A stretch of 64,000 nucleotides of DNA from Mycobacterium kyorinense (GTDB lineage Bacteria > Actinomycetota > Actinomycetes > Mycobacteriales > Mycobacteriaceae): assembly GCF_002101735.1 (NCBI RefSeq), contig NZ_LQPE01000163.1:113396-177395 (forward strand), in the 5' to 3' direction. Position numbers and translations under genes: made by a program. Position 1 is the stretch's first letter, and each line of letters opens with the position of its first letter. Shown here in pieces: positions 40,695 to 49,173 of the stretch. Below the pieces are notes generated by a model, which had not been told where the DNA came from, did not search any database, and was given only the letters and a program-made list of their open reading frames with translations.

Positions 40695-43061
40695 CTAGAT
40701 CATCTCGTTGTTGGTCAGCCAACGCATCACCGGCCAGCCGATGAAAACCGGTAGCCAGCAGGTCAATACCCGGTACAGCAGCACCGACGGGACGCCGACG
40801 GCCGCGGGGACGCCGAAGGCGGCCAGTCCACCGATCAGCGCGGCTTCGACGGCGCCGACGCCGCCGGGCGTGGGGGCGGCCGAGGCGAGGGTTCCGCCGA
40901 CCATCGTCACCACGGTGACGGTGACGAACGTCGTGCTGCCGCCGAATGCCCCGACGCTGGCCCACAGCGCCAATGCAGCGCCGAGAGTCGTTCCGGCACA
41001 ACCGAGTACGATCAGGCCCAGTCGCCACGGTTCGCGGGCCAGCTCGACGAGGTCGCGGGAGACTTCGGCAAGCTTCGGGCGCACCGCCGTCGACAGCCAG
41101 CGTCGCAGCGTCGGCACGAACAAGAACGTGCCGACGATGCCGAGCGCGACGCCGGCGATCAGATACAGCACCGTGGCTCTCGGGACGAAGTGCGACAGGT
41201 CGGTTCCCGCGCCCGCGGCGGTGGTGAAGATGATCAGCAACACGACGTGCACGATCACCTGAACCGATTGCTGCAACGCCACCGCCGTGGTGGCGCGTAT
41301 CGCGCTGAGCCCGCCCTTCTGCAGAAAGCGGGTGCTCAGCGCGAGCCCCCCGACGCCGGCTGGGGTGGTGGTGGCCGCAAAGGTGTTGGCCACCTGCATG
41401 ATTGACAGCTTGACGAAGCTCACCGACCCGTCGGTGCATGCCCACAACGCGGCAGCCGCCCCCACATACGTCAGCGCCGAGACCGCCAGCCCCAGCAGCG
41501 CCCACCACCAGTTGGCGGTCTTCAGCTCGGAGAAGAACGTCGGCACCGTGCTGATGAACGGGTAGGCGACGTAGACCAGCGCGACGAGCAGCACCAGCTG
41601 GATGAGCTGGCTGCGGGTGAACCGGGTGATCGTCTCGGCCTGGATCTGATCGGCCCCGGTTTGGCGCTTCACCTCGGCGCGACTGTCGGCGATGACGGCC
41701 TTCGCGTCGGTGACAGAGTCCCGGATCCGTTTCGGCACAGCCGTTTTGGTGAGCCGTCGTGACGCGGTCAGCACGGCGTCCTTGCCGAATGTGTCGATCG
41801 CGGCGCCCACCGCGGCCTGCGGGTCGTAGAGCGACGACGTTGTCACCAGCAGTTGGGCGACATCGGATTGCAGCTGGGCGTCGGTGGCGCCGTATTCGGC
41901 GCTACCGTAACCGCCGAACAGCACGGCACCGTCGTCGACCGTGATTTCCTTGCTACGCAAGTCGCCGTGGGAGATCTGCTGATCGTGCAAGTGCCGCAAC
42001 GATTCCCACACCTTGGCGACCGGCGTCGTCGTCGCGCATTCGGTGATCGGTTTACCGCGAACGGGCTTGTGCGCGTAGAGCGTCCATCCGCGCTCGAGCG
42101 AGGCGACGGCAACGGTCGACGTGTTGGCCACCTCCGCCTCGCCGATCGCGATCGCCATCAGGGCGCGATGCTCGACGGCGCGGCGCATCGAGGCGTGCAG
42201 CGGCGCGGTCTCGGTGCCGCGCAGCCGCAGCTTGCGCCAGAGCTGGCGCAGCGCCCCGCCACTGCGCTGGTGCGGGCCGTACAACTCGATCACCGCGGGA
42301 TCGTCCGACTGCGCCGAAAGAACCAGCGGCCCCGGCCCGGCCGGCCGGACCACCGTGAGCGCGGACACGACGAACCCGCGCCGGGCCAGCGCGCGGACCG
42401 CGCCGTCGAGCGGGACTTCGAGCGCGGGCGTCCCGACCACCAGGACCACGAGCGCGCCGACGAACCACCCCACCGCCAGCCCCAGCAGGGCGCGGGCCGG
42501 CACGATGGCGCTGACCACCAGGTGAATCGGCACGAAGGCCAGCAGCAGCGCCCACCACCAGCGCCGCCAGCGCGCCGGCAGCCAAGGCCCCGACACGGTG
42601 AGCACCGCGGCGAGCATGCCGATCCACCGCGGGTCGTCGAGAAACTGCGACAGCGTGGTGGCGAGCCGGTCGGAGAGGTCGAAATGCCAGCGGGGCGCGG
42701 CGATGCCCTTGCCGCTGATCGATAAGCAGAGCACAGCGAGGAGCCCGGCGGCCGCGTAGGCGCCGAGCAGTTTCCATTGCCGGGCGACAATCAGCCCGAT
42801 CAAGATCACGAACGGCAACGCCAGGATCGCGATGCCGTAGATCAGGTACACCAGATTGGACTGGGTGGGGGAGAGCACCCCGACGATCTGCGAGACGGAC
42901 TTCTCCAGCGCGACCCACTGGGTGCGGGTGATCAGCGAGCTGGTGATCACGACCGCGAGGAACAGTCCCGCCAGCACGAGCCGCAGGATGTCGTTGGTCC
43001 GGCGGGTCAGTGGTTGCAGCAGGCTGCCGGAGACGGTGATCTCGCGCCCGTCAACTCGCAT
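40695..43061 (-). CDS. Flippase-like integral membrane protein with central kinase-like region
   Basis: In this 788-aa protein an N-terminal bundle of about six helices (30-225) is followed by a cytoplasmic region and a C-terminal set of about eight helices. The last part has the lysylphosphatidylglycerol synthase TM/flippase-like (UPF0104) pattern TTTPAGVGGLALSTRFLQKG and ASAAPTPGGVGAVEAALIGG. Between the bundles, VWESLRHLHDQQISHGDLRS followed by VLFGGYGSAEYG resembles a protein-kinase catalytic loop and a degenerate DFG segment; canonical HRD and DFG residues are altered. It may transport or modify lipids. The start GTG/ATG is at 43061; tpx lies 51 nt upstream on the same strand. Confidence 0.76.
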   Translation of the reverse strand: MRVDGREITVSGSLLQPLTRRTNDILRLVLAGLFLAVVITSSLITRTQWVALEKSVSQIVGVLSPTQSNLVYLIYGIAILALPFVILIGLIVARQWKLLGAYAAAGLLAVLCLSISGKGIAAPRWHFDLSDRLATTLSQFLDDPRWIGMLAAVLTVSGPWLPARWRRWWWALLLAFVPIHLVVSAIVPARALLGLAVGWFVGALVVLVVGTPALEVPLDGAVRALARRGFVVSALTVVRPAGPGPLVLSAQSDDPAVIELYGPHQRSGGALRQLWRKLRLRGTETAPLHASMRRAVEHRALMAIAIGEAEVANTSTVAVASLERGWTLYAHKPVRGKPITECATTTPVAKVWESLRHLHDQQISHGDLRSKEITVDDGAVLFGGYGSAEYGATDAQLQSDVAQLLVTTSSLYDPQAAVGAAIDTFGKDAVLTASRRLTKTAVPKRIRDSVTDAKAVIADSRAEVKRQTGADQIQAETITRFTRSQLIQLVLLVALVYVAYPFISTVPTFFSELKTANWWWALLGLAVSALTYVGAAAALWACTDGSVSFVKLSIMQVANTFAATTTPAGVGGLALSTRFLQKGGLSAIRATTAVALQQSVQVIVHVVLLIIFTTAAGAGTDLSHFVPRATVLYLIAGVALGIVGTFLFVPTLRRWLSTAVRPKLAEVSRDLVELAREPWRLGLIVLGCAGTTLGAALALWASVGAFGGSTTFVTVTVVTMVGGTLASAAPTPGGVGAVEAALIGGLAAFGVPAAVGVPSVLLYRVLTCWLPVFIGWPVMRWLTNNEMI

Positions 43062-43112
43062 GCTGCAACGATCCCTGGCTTGGCGCCGCGTCGCTCAGCG
43101 GCGCGCCGACAG

Positions 43113-43616
43113 TCAGGCCGACGAGCTCACTGCGGCCAGCGCGGCGTCGTAATCGGGCTCCTGGGCGATCTCGGGGACCAGTTCGGAGTAGGCGACCTTG
43201 CCGTCGGTGCCGATGACGACGACGGCGCGGGCGAGCAGGCCGGCCATCGGTCCGTCGGTCAGGGTGACGCCGTAGTCATCGCCGAAGCTGTCGCGGAAGG
43301 CCGACGCGGTCTTGACGTTCTCGATGCCCTCGGCGCCGCAGAACCGCGCCTGGGCAAAGGGGAGGTCTTTGGAGACGCACAGCACCGAGGCACCGCTGCC
43401 GGCGGCGCGCTGGTTGAAGGTGCGCACGCTGGTGGCGCAGACCGGGGTGTCGATGGACGGAAAGATGTTGAGCAGCAGGGGCTTGTCGCGGAACTGGTCG
43501 CTGCTGACCGGGCCGAGGTCGGTGCCGGTCAGGGTGAAGTCGGGAGCCGGGGATCCGACGGCCGGGAGCTCGCCGACGGTGTTGATCGCATTTCCACGCA
43601 GGGTTATCTGTGCCAT
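43113..43616 (-). CDS. tpx: Thiol peroxidase Tpx
   Basis: This 167-aa atypical 2-Cys peroxiredoxin has the peroxidatic cysteine in PSIDTPVCATSVRTFN and the resolving cysteine in QARFCGAEGIEN. The N-terminus AQITLRGNAINTVGELPAVG is diagnostic for Tpx. It reduces hydrogen peroxide and organic peroxides with thioredoxin as donor. The ATG at 43616 is chosen. The next gene downstream on the same strand is the flippase-like protein (51 nt). Confidence 0.93.
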   Translation of the reverse strand: MAQITLRGNAINTVGELPAVGSPAPDFTLTGTDLGPVSSDQFRDKPLLLNIFPSIDTPVCATSVRTFNQRAAGSGASVLCVSKDLPFAQARFCGAEGIENVKTASAFRDSFGDDYGVTLTDGPMAGLLARAVVVIGTDGKVAYSELVPEIAQEPDYDAALAAVSSSA

Positions 43617-43731
43617 GGCGCCCAGTCTGCCAAGCGGCGCGGGCCACCCGCGGAGGCGGGTGGTCGTTCCACCGAACTCGCCGTGATCGCATCCTGCCGT
43701 GTGGCCAGGCCGCGATGAGACAATTGCCAAC

Positions 43732-44112
43732 GTGACCGATGTCGCGGAACGAACCGCCGAGGCCGGCGAGGCGCTGCGGCGTCACGGTGCCGTGTTCGCC
43801 TACCTGCACGGCAGCCGTGCGGACGACACGGCGCGGCCAACCTCAGACATCGACATCGCCGCGTACTTCGGCGGGCAGCAACCTGCGGCGTTCGAGATTC
43901 TCTTGCCCAGCGGCGTCGACCTGTTGGTCCTGGACAAGGCTCCTCTTGAACTTGCGGGCCGCGTCGCGATGCGCGGAAAACTTCTTTTCGAGACGGATCG
44001 CGCGAGGCGGGTGGCCTGGGAAGCAACGACCCGCAAGATCTACCTCGACGCACTGCCGCGCATCACACGGGCCCACGAGGAGTTCGCTGAAGCGGTGCGA
44101 CGTGGTCGATGA
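43732..44112 (+). CDS. MNT-type nucleotidyltransferase domain protein
   Basis: This 126-aa minimal nucleotidyltransferase has the active-site pattern GSRA (27-30) followed by SDIDIA with Asp39 and Asp41 (YLHGSRADDTARPTSDIDIA). Such proteins are usually antitoxins of HEPN/MNT systems, acting by AMPylating the HEPN toxin. No HEPN gene is adjacent; only a 41-codon frame overlaps its end. It may be an orphan, a remnant, or a system with an unusual partner. The GTG at 43732 is the start. Confidence 0.8.
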   Translation: MTDVAERTAEAGEALRRHGAVFAYLHGSRADDTARPTSDIDIAAYFGGQQPAAFEILLPSGVDLLVLDKAPLELAGRVAMRGKLLFETDRARRVAWEATTRKIYLDALPRITRAHEEFAEAVRRGR

Positions 44113-44227
44113 CGACGTGCGCGCATACGCCTGGCAGCCCATCACGGACGAGGAAACGGCGCTCGCCGAGGTCGCCGACTGGGGGCCCGTGGAGGATTGG
44201 GCTGACTGGGCGGATGCGGCGCGGTGA
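44102..44227 (+). CDS. 41-residue acidic, Trp-rich small protein overlapping the MNT gene
   Basis: A short frame starting at a GTG 11 nt before the end of the MNT gene encodes VVDDDVRAYAWQPITDEETA and a C-terminal WGPVEDWADWADAAR. The overlap suggests translational coupling. Composition (four Trp, many Asp/Glu) looks coding, not random, but there is no family match I can name. It may be the partner of the MNT protein or a truncated remnant. The next 173 nt before the convergent AbiEii-like gene show nothing. Confidence 0.42.
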   Translation: MVDDDVRAYAWQPITDEETALAEVADWGPVEDWADWADAAR

Positions 44228-44400
44228 GCTGTGGTTCGCAGCCCCTTGGCGGTGATCGCCCGGTGCTCGTCCTAACCCGCTGAGCGGCATGACGTGCCAT
44301 CGTCACTTCGAAACACGGTTTTGGGGGAATTGCCGAATCGTCCGCGCCGCCGCCTTTCGGTGCGGACAGCTCAGCATGACTAGGGCTGGGAAAGACGCGA

Positions 44401-45165
44401 TCAGGGCGCTGAGAGCAGCCGAAGTGCGGCTTGGCCGTCGCGACGGATGTCGCTTCGGATGCGTTGCCACGCAGGATGTTCCGGTAAAAGCGATTTCGCA
44501 AGAAACGTCAGTCGTTTTCTGTCGGAGCCCGCAAACCGTTCTCGTTGAGCATACGGGTCTTCGATGCAGCACAGCAGGACCGCGGCATCATAGAGGTGTC
44601 TGGCCCTATCGCGGGAATCGGTTTGGTAAGCGGCGGTTTTGAGGATCAGTGCACCGAAGGCGTCGGGAACGCTGATGGTGGTGGTCTGGCCCGTGACGAT
44701 CTGCAGGCAGACGTTGATGGTGCGGCGTAGGGCTTGGGTTCCGCCTTCGATCTTCACCATTGTGTGTCCGCGTAGTCTCTCGACTACCTTCGGCGCGGCG
44801 TGGTCGGCGAGGAGCACATCCACGGTGTCCGTGGTGCGGGTCGATGGGTCGAGGCGGGTGAACCGGTGCGCGGTTTTGTTGCGCGGGTCGACAGGAGTGG
44901 TTAGGCGGTATCCGAGCGACTCCAGCGCGTCCGCAGCGACTGCAGGCGAACCCCGGGTTGTCTCGACGTGCAGCACGATGTCGACATCGTTGGTGGGGCG
45001 GATGGTTCCGATGCGGTGATGCACAGCGTGCAGTTGGACCATGAGCCCGCCGACGAGTGTCCATCGGTCGCCCGGCAAGTGATCGGCGAGTTCGGCGACA
45101 TTCGGCCATGGCTTTGGCCAGCCGCCTGGTGCTGCGACGACGTCGATCGTGGAACGTTCAGGCAT
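44401..45165 (-). CDS. AbiEii/MenT-like nucleotidyltransferase toxin
   Basis: This 254-aa nucleotidyltransferase-fold protein has the motif LVGGLMVQLHAVHHRIG (Gly39-Gly40), then RPTNDVDIVLHV with Asp60 and Asp62. This is the GG-x(n)-T-x-D-x-D arrangement of AbiEii and MenT toxins, which modify tRNA 3' ends or other substrates. A later Lys (LILKTAAYQTDSRDRARHLYD) matches the conserved lysine/aspartate of that family. It overlaps the upstream HTH gene by 8 nt, forming a two-gene toxin-antitoxin operon. Confidence 0.78.
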   Translation of the reverse strand: MPERSTIDVVAAPGGWPKPWPNVAELADHLPGDRWTLVGGLMVQLHAVHHRIGTIRPTNDVDIVLHVETTRGSPAVAADALESLGYRLTTPVDPRNKTAHRFTRLDPSTRTTDTVDVLLADHAAPKVVERLRGHTMVKIEGGTQALRRTINVCLQIVTGQTTTISVPDAFGALILKTAAYQTDSRDRARHLYDAAVLLCCIEDPYAQRERFAGSDRKRLTFLAKSLLPEHPAWQRIRSDIRRDGQAALRLLSAP

Positions 45166-45823
45166 TGAGGCGCTTTAATGTGTCGTCGAGAAAATTCAGC
45201 CCGATCTGACGCTCCCGGATGTCAAGAGATTCCGCGAGATCGAGGGCTGCGAGTACCGGCGTCTTGTCTGCAAGGGCACGCACAGTGGTCAAATCCATAG
45301 TGGTTGCCCGCAAGGTGTAGATACCGTCGGCATCTTCAATGAGAGCGTGGCGGGCGACAATCTTGTTGAGGTCTTGGGCAGCGACGTAACCGTCCACATA
45401 GTTCGGGGCCTCCACCAGCTCGAGCAGAGCGGCCGCACTCGAGGTATCGACCACTTCCTGGCGGAGCCGTTCGGCCCCACGCGAATGGCCTTGGTATCGC
45501 CGCACTTTGGCGCGGCCGCGAGTGCGGCTGACCAGGTCGGGACCGGTCAACTGCTGGAGGGCGGTCTTCAATCGCGACCGTTGCGTCGGACCCAGCCATG
45601 GTGTGGGTAGGTCTGAGAGCAGCGCCAGGGCAGCCCACGCGGTGTTTTCAGACCAGGCGCGACGCCGAGACGCTTGTCGAGTTGCAATATGCCGATCGAG
45701 AGAAGCTCCGTCGATCAGGCCACGCGCGACCGGGCGCAACTCCCCGCGCGCCACGAGATATTGAATCTGCCGTGTCGTGACTCCAAGTCGCTGTGCGGCA
45801 TCCTTGACCGCCACGAAGTCCAT
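45158..45823 (-). CDS. HTH antitoxin/regulator of the AbiEii-like pair
   Basis: This 221-aa protein has an N-terminal MerR/excisionase-like helix-turn-helix (VKDAAQRLGVTTRQIQYLVA followed by RGELRPVARGLIDG). The rest is helical with DTSSAAALLELVEAPNYVDGY and YTLRATTMDL. Its position directly before and overlapping the nucleotidyltransferase gene indicates the antitoxin. The ATG at 45823 is 6 nt after a -10 box and one base from a large operator-like palindrome, so it is probably leaderless and self-repressing. Confidence 0.74.
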   Translation of the reverse strand: MDFVAVKDAAQRLGVTTRQIQYLVARGELRPVARGLIDGASLDRHIATRQASRRRAWSENTAWAALALLSDLPTPWLGPTQRSRLKTALQQLTGPDLVSRTRGRAKVRRYQGHSRGAERLRQEVVDTSSAAALLELVEAPNYVDGYVAAQDLNKIVARHALIEDADGIYTLRATTMDLTTVRALADKTPVLAALDLAESLDIRERQIGLNFLDDTLKRLNA

Positions 45824-45824
45824 A

Positions 45825-45858
45825 CAGATATATTCGCTTTTGCGAAGTTATCTGTCAA
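45825..45858 (-). promoter_or_regulatory. Promoter with 30-bp nested palindrome of the AbiEii-like pair
   Basis: On the minus strand there is a consensus TTGACA (45858-45853), a 17-nt spacer, GAATAT (45835-45830), then 6 nt to the ATG. Nested palindromes share one centre: CAGATA (45825-45830) / TATCTG (45849-45854) outside and TTCGC (45833-45837) / GCGAA (45842-45846) inside. They cover most of the promoter. This is the expected form of an autorepressor operator on a leaderless transcript. Confidence 0.68.
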
Positions 45859-46001
45859 TGCCTGGAAGCTGCCGTGCTCCCGCACGCAAGGTGTTCGGCG
45901 GCTCACCGCTTCGTCGCGCCGTTCCGCGGTGAACAGCAACGCCGGGTTTGGCGGATCGCGAAACTCCCACGGGATGTGACGGCGTGCAGTAAGAGACAGC
46001 T

Positions 46002-48317
46002 ATGCGGTCGCGACGGCAGCTCGCCTTGTGGGTTGCTGTCTGCGTGACGTTGTGGCCGGCGACAAGCGCGCACGCCGAAGAGGCGGCCTTCGTCGCCAAC
46101 CCGGTCGAGCACGTCGACACGCTCAACGGCACCGGGACGGGCAACGAGACGTGGGGCGAGATCAACAACTTCCCGGGCGCGTCGGTGCCGTTCGGGATGG
46201 TGCAGTACTCGCCGGACACCACCGACACCTACGCCGGCTACGACCACGACAACGACCGCTCCACCGGCTTTTCCATGACCCACGCCTCGGTGGGCTGCGC
46301 CGCATTCGGCGATATCCCGATGCTGCCGACGACGACGCCGATCGGCGCGCAGCCCTGGTACGCCTGGGAGACGATCGCCCACGACGACACCGAGGTCGGC
46401 GTGCCCGGCTACTACACAGTGCGGTTCCCCGACACCGGCGTGAAAGCGGAACTGACCGCCACCACTCGCACCGGCGTCGGCCGGTTCAGTTATCCCGACG
46501 ACGGTCGGCCCGCGCTGTTCCACGTGCGTCCCGGCGGGTCGCTCGCGGGCAATTACGCCGCGACCATCCAGATCGGCGAGGACAACACCACGATCACCGG
46601 CTCGGCGACCACCGGAGGATTCTGCGGCAAAGACAACGTCTACACGGTGTATTTCGCGATGCGCTTCAGCCAGCCGTTCAGGTCCGTCGGCACATTCGAA
46701 GGGAACTCGGTGTTTCCCGGTGCCCGCCAGGCGGATTCGCCGTGGGCCGGGGGATGGGTCGAGTTTGCGCCGGGCTCGGTGGTCGAGGTGCGGACCGCAC
46801 TGTCGTATGTGAGCGTCGACGGGGCTTTAGCGAACCTGGCGGCCGAAGGCGGGGCGGGTTTCGACGACGTCCGCGCGGTTGCGTCGGCCGAATGGAACGC
46901 GGCGCTGTCGCGGGTGGCGGTGGCGGGCAGCAACGGGGGCGATATCGAGACGTTCTATACCTCGCTGTATCGATCGCTGTTGCACCCCAACACGTTCAAC
47001 GACGCCGACGGGCGTTACATCGGGTTCGACAGCGCGATCCATTCCGTGGCGGCAGGGCACACGCAGTACGCGAACTTCTCGGACTGGGATACGTACCGCT
47101 GCCTTGCGGCGCTGCAGGCCTTGATATTTCCGGAGCGGGCCAGCGACATGGCGCAGTCGCTGGTGAATGACGCGGAGCAGAGCGGGTCGTTGCCGCGGTG
47201 GGCGCTGGCGAATGCGGCGACGGGGGAGATGACCGGAGACAACGTGGTGCCGCTGATCGCGAGCCTGTATGCGTTCGGCGCCAAAGATTTCGACGTCAAG
47301 AGAGTGCTGTATTACATGCTGAAGGGCGCCACCGAGGGCGGCACGGGGCGGGGCGGCTATGTGGAGCGGCCGGGTATCGCCAGCTACCTGGAGCAGGGGT
47401 ATGCGCCGCAGATCGAGGAATTCCGCGGCGATCATGGGATCGACGGTGCGTCGATCACGCTGGAGTGGGCGGTCGACGACTTCGCGATCTCCCGATTCGC
47501 CGTGGCGTTGGGCGAGAACGTGATTGACGCTGAGTTCCTGCGGCGGGCGCAGTTCTGGCAGAACCTGTTGAATCCGGTAACTCGCCGCATCACGCCGCGC
47601 GGCGCCGACGGTGCTTTCCTGGTGTGGCCGGGGTTCACCGGGCCGACCACAGATCTCGGGGAGGACGGGTTCGACGAGGGCAACTCCGAGCAGTACCTGT
47701 GGATGGTGCCCCAGAATCTCGCCGGGCTGGTGGCCGCTTTGGGCGGCCGGGAGGCGGCGGCCGAGCGGCTGGACCGGTTCACGACGCAGCTCAACGCGGG
47801 CTCCGACGAGCCATATCTGTGGGTGGGTAACGAGCCGAACTTCGGGGTGCCGTGGCTGTACAACTACGTCGGGCAACCGTGGAAGACCCAGGAGACGGTC
47901 GATCGGGTGCGCCGTGAACTGTTCGCCCCGACGCCCAACGGCGAGCCGGGCAACGACGACCTGGGCGCGATGTCGAGTTGGTACGTCTGGGCGGCATTGG
48001 GTCTGTACCCGGCGACGCCTGGGACATCGATCCTGACGGTGAACACGCCGCTGTTCGATCGCATCGAGATCAGGCTTCCTGCTGGACAATTCATCCGGAT
48101 TGCGGCGCCCGGCGCCTCGAGCGGTCTGAAGTACATCAGCGGGCTGAGCGTCGACAGGCAGCCCACCGATCAGACGTTTCTGCCGGGGTCGATCGTCCGA
48201 ACCGGCGGCGAGGTCACCTTCTCGCTCGCCGCGGTCCCTAATACGACGTGGGGAACTAGCGAATCATCCGCGCCGCCGTCGTTCGGTGGGGGCAACGCGG
48301 CGCCTTTGCCGTCCTAG
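46002..48317 (+). CDS. Secreted GH92 alpha-1,2-mannosidase
   Basis: This 771-aa glycoside hydrolase family 92 protein has a signal peptide (cleavage near SAHAEEAA). Conserved blocks are NPVEHVDTLNGTGTGNETWG, FPGASVPFGMVQYSPDT, GFSMTHASVGCAAFGDIP and the C-terminal GNDDLGAMSSWYVWAALGLY followed by PGTSILTVNTPLF. GH92 enzymes are calcium-dependent exo-alpha-mannosidases; mannosylated cell-wall glycans or host glycans are likely substrates. M. tuberculosis has a longer relative (Rv0584). The ATG at 46002 gives a good signal sequence. It is divergent from the AbiEii-like operon. Confidence 0.9.
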   Translation: MRSRRQLALWVAVCVTLWPATSAHAEEAAFVANPVEHVDTLNGTGTGNETWGEINNFPGASVPFGMVQYSPDTTDTYAGYDHDNDRSTGFSMTHASVGCAAFGDIPMLPTTTPIGAQPWYAWETIAHDDTEVGVPGYYTVRFPDTGVKAELTATTRTGVGRFSYPDDGRPALFHVRPGGSLAGNYAATIQIGEDNTTITGSATTGGFCGKDNVYTVYFAMRFSQPFRSVGTFEGNSVFPGARQADSPWAGGWVEFAPGSVVEVRTALSYVSVDGALANLAAEGGAGFDDVRAVASAEWNAALSRVAVAGSNGGDIETFYTSLYRSLLHPNTFNDADGRYIGFDSAIHSVAAGHTQYANFSDWDTYRCLAALQALIFPERASDMAQSLVNDAEQSGSLPRWALANAATGEMTGDNVVPLIASLYAFGAKDFDVKRVLYYMLKGATEGGTGRGGYVERPGIASYLEQGYAPQIEEFRGDHGIDGASITLEWAVDDFAISRFAVALGENVIDAEFLRRAQFWQNLLNPVTRRITPRGADGAFLVWPGFTGPTTDLGEDGFDEGNSEQYLWMVPQNLAGLVAALGGREAAAERLDRFTTQLNAGSDEPYLWVGNEPNFGVPWLYNYVGQPWKTQETVDRVRRELFAPTPNGEPGNDDLGAMSSWYVWAALGLYPATPGTSILTVNTPLFDRIEIRLPAGQFIRIAAPGASSGLKYISGLSVDRQPTDQTFLPGSIVRTGGEVTFSLAAVPNTTWGTSESSAPPSFGGGNAAPLPS

Positions 48318-48332
48318 TACGCGGAGAATGGG

Positions 48333-48361
48333 TGCTATCATCACCCGTGACCTGATAGCAT
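48333..48361 (+). promoter_or_regulatory. vapBC pair 2 promoter/operator
   Basis: The inverted repeat TGCTATC (48333-48339) / GATAGCA (48354-48360) has a 14-nt spacer. The inner arm runs into TAGCAT (48356-48361), a TAnnnT box 7 nt before the vapB ATG. The arms are identical to those at the first vapBC (38503-38522), where the spacer is 6 nt. The -10 box occupies the same half-site in both operons. Confidence 0.62.
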
Positions 48362-48368
48362 TGGCAGC

Positions 48369-48665
48369 ATGCGGCAGCTCCTACTCCGGGTATCCGATGA
48401 CATACACCGGCGATTGGTCGCTCGTGCGGCGCGCGAGGGTCGCAGCCTGAATGCCGTCGCAACCGAGATCCTCGACGCGGCTGCCGATGCCGACGGCGCC
48501 GATCGGCGTGCGCAGGTGCGGGCCGCGGCGGCGGCGGCAGGCACATTGCGTACCGTGAAAACCCGGCCGGCGAGTGCGGCGCGACGGCAGCGGATCCTTG
48601 AGTCAACTCGCGGCCTCGGTCCACAAATCGATGATTTGCTCGCGCAAGAGCGCGAGCGCCCGTGA
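48369..48665 (+). CDS. vapB: VapB antitoxin, pair 2
   Basis: This 98-aa protein has a ribbon-helix-helix N-terminus (MRQLLLRVSDDIHRRLVARA followed by REGRSLNAVATEILDAA) and a basic/charged C-terminal tail (GPQIDDLLAQERERP) that should contact the toxin. Its stop overlaps the GTG of vapC (GTGA). It is probably leaderless, 7 nt after TAGCAT. It lies 51 nt downstream of the GH92 gene. Confidence 0.85.
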   Translation: MRQLLLRVSDDIHRRLVARAAREGRSLNAVATEILDAAADADGADRRAQVRAAAAAAGTLRTVKTRPASAARRQRILESTRGLGPQIDDLLAQERERP

Positions 48666-49096
48666 TCGCGTATCTGAACTCCTCGGTCCTTGCCCGCGCT
48701 TACCTTGTCGACGAAGACGGGCACCAGCAGGCAACCGCGCTGCTCGCCGACCCGGAGATTGCCACCGTCACCGGCACATGGACAAGAATCGAGGTCTCCG
48801 GTGCGCTGGTTCGCGCCGCACGAGCAGGCCGCGGTGATGAAAAAGGGTTGCTCGCACTGCTGGACGCGGACCTTGCCGGCCCCGTGATTGTGCTCGGCGC
48901 GCCGCAAGAGCAGGTCGAGGAGCATGCGCTGGAGCTGGTACGGCGGCATGCGCTGCGGGCGATGGATGCCTGGCACTTAGCGGTCGCCGCACTAGTTGTT
49001 CCGCCTTTGTTGGAGCCGGGCGAGCCGCAGGCATTCGCATCCCGCGACGAGGCACAACGGAAGGTTGCCGAACGGCTCGGGTTCGTCGCGATCTGA
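48662..49096 (+). CDS. vapC: VapC PIN-domain protein, pair 2 (first catalytic Asp replaced by Asn)
   Basis: This 144-aa PIN domain protein begins MIAYLNSSVLARAYLVDEDG, where the first catalytic acid normally reads YLDSS; here codon AAC gives Asn6. Later acids are present in TRIEVSGALV, AMDAWHLAVAAL and FASRDEAQ. Loss of the first aspartate usually weakens metal binding, so this toxin may be inactive or attenuated. It overlaps vapB by 4 nt. An otherwise intact frame argues that it is still under selection. Confidence 0.82.
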   Translation: MIAYLNSSVLARAYLVDEDGHQQATALLADPEIATVTGTWTRIEVSGALVRAARAGRGDEKGLLALLDADLAGPVIVLGAPQEQVEEHALELVRRHALRAMDAWHLAVAALVVPPLLEPGEPQAFASRDEAQRKVAERLGFVAI

Positions 49097-49173
49097 TCGG
49101 CATCTGTCCTGGTCGTGGGAGGGAAGGTTTGGACAGCCGAACTTGTCGGTGCCTGGCGATACCTTTGGGTCAG

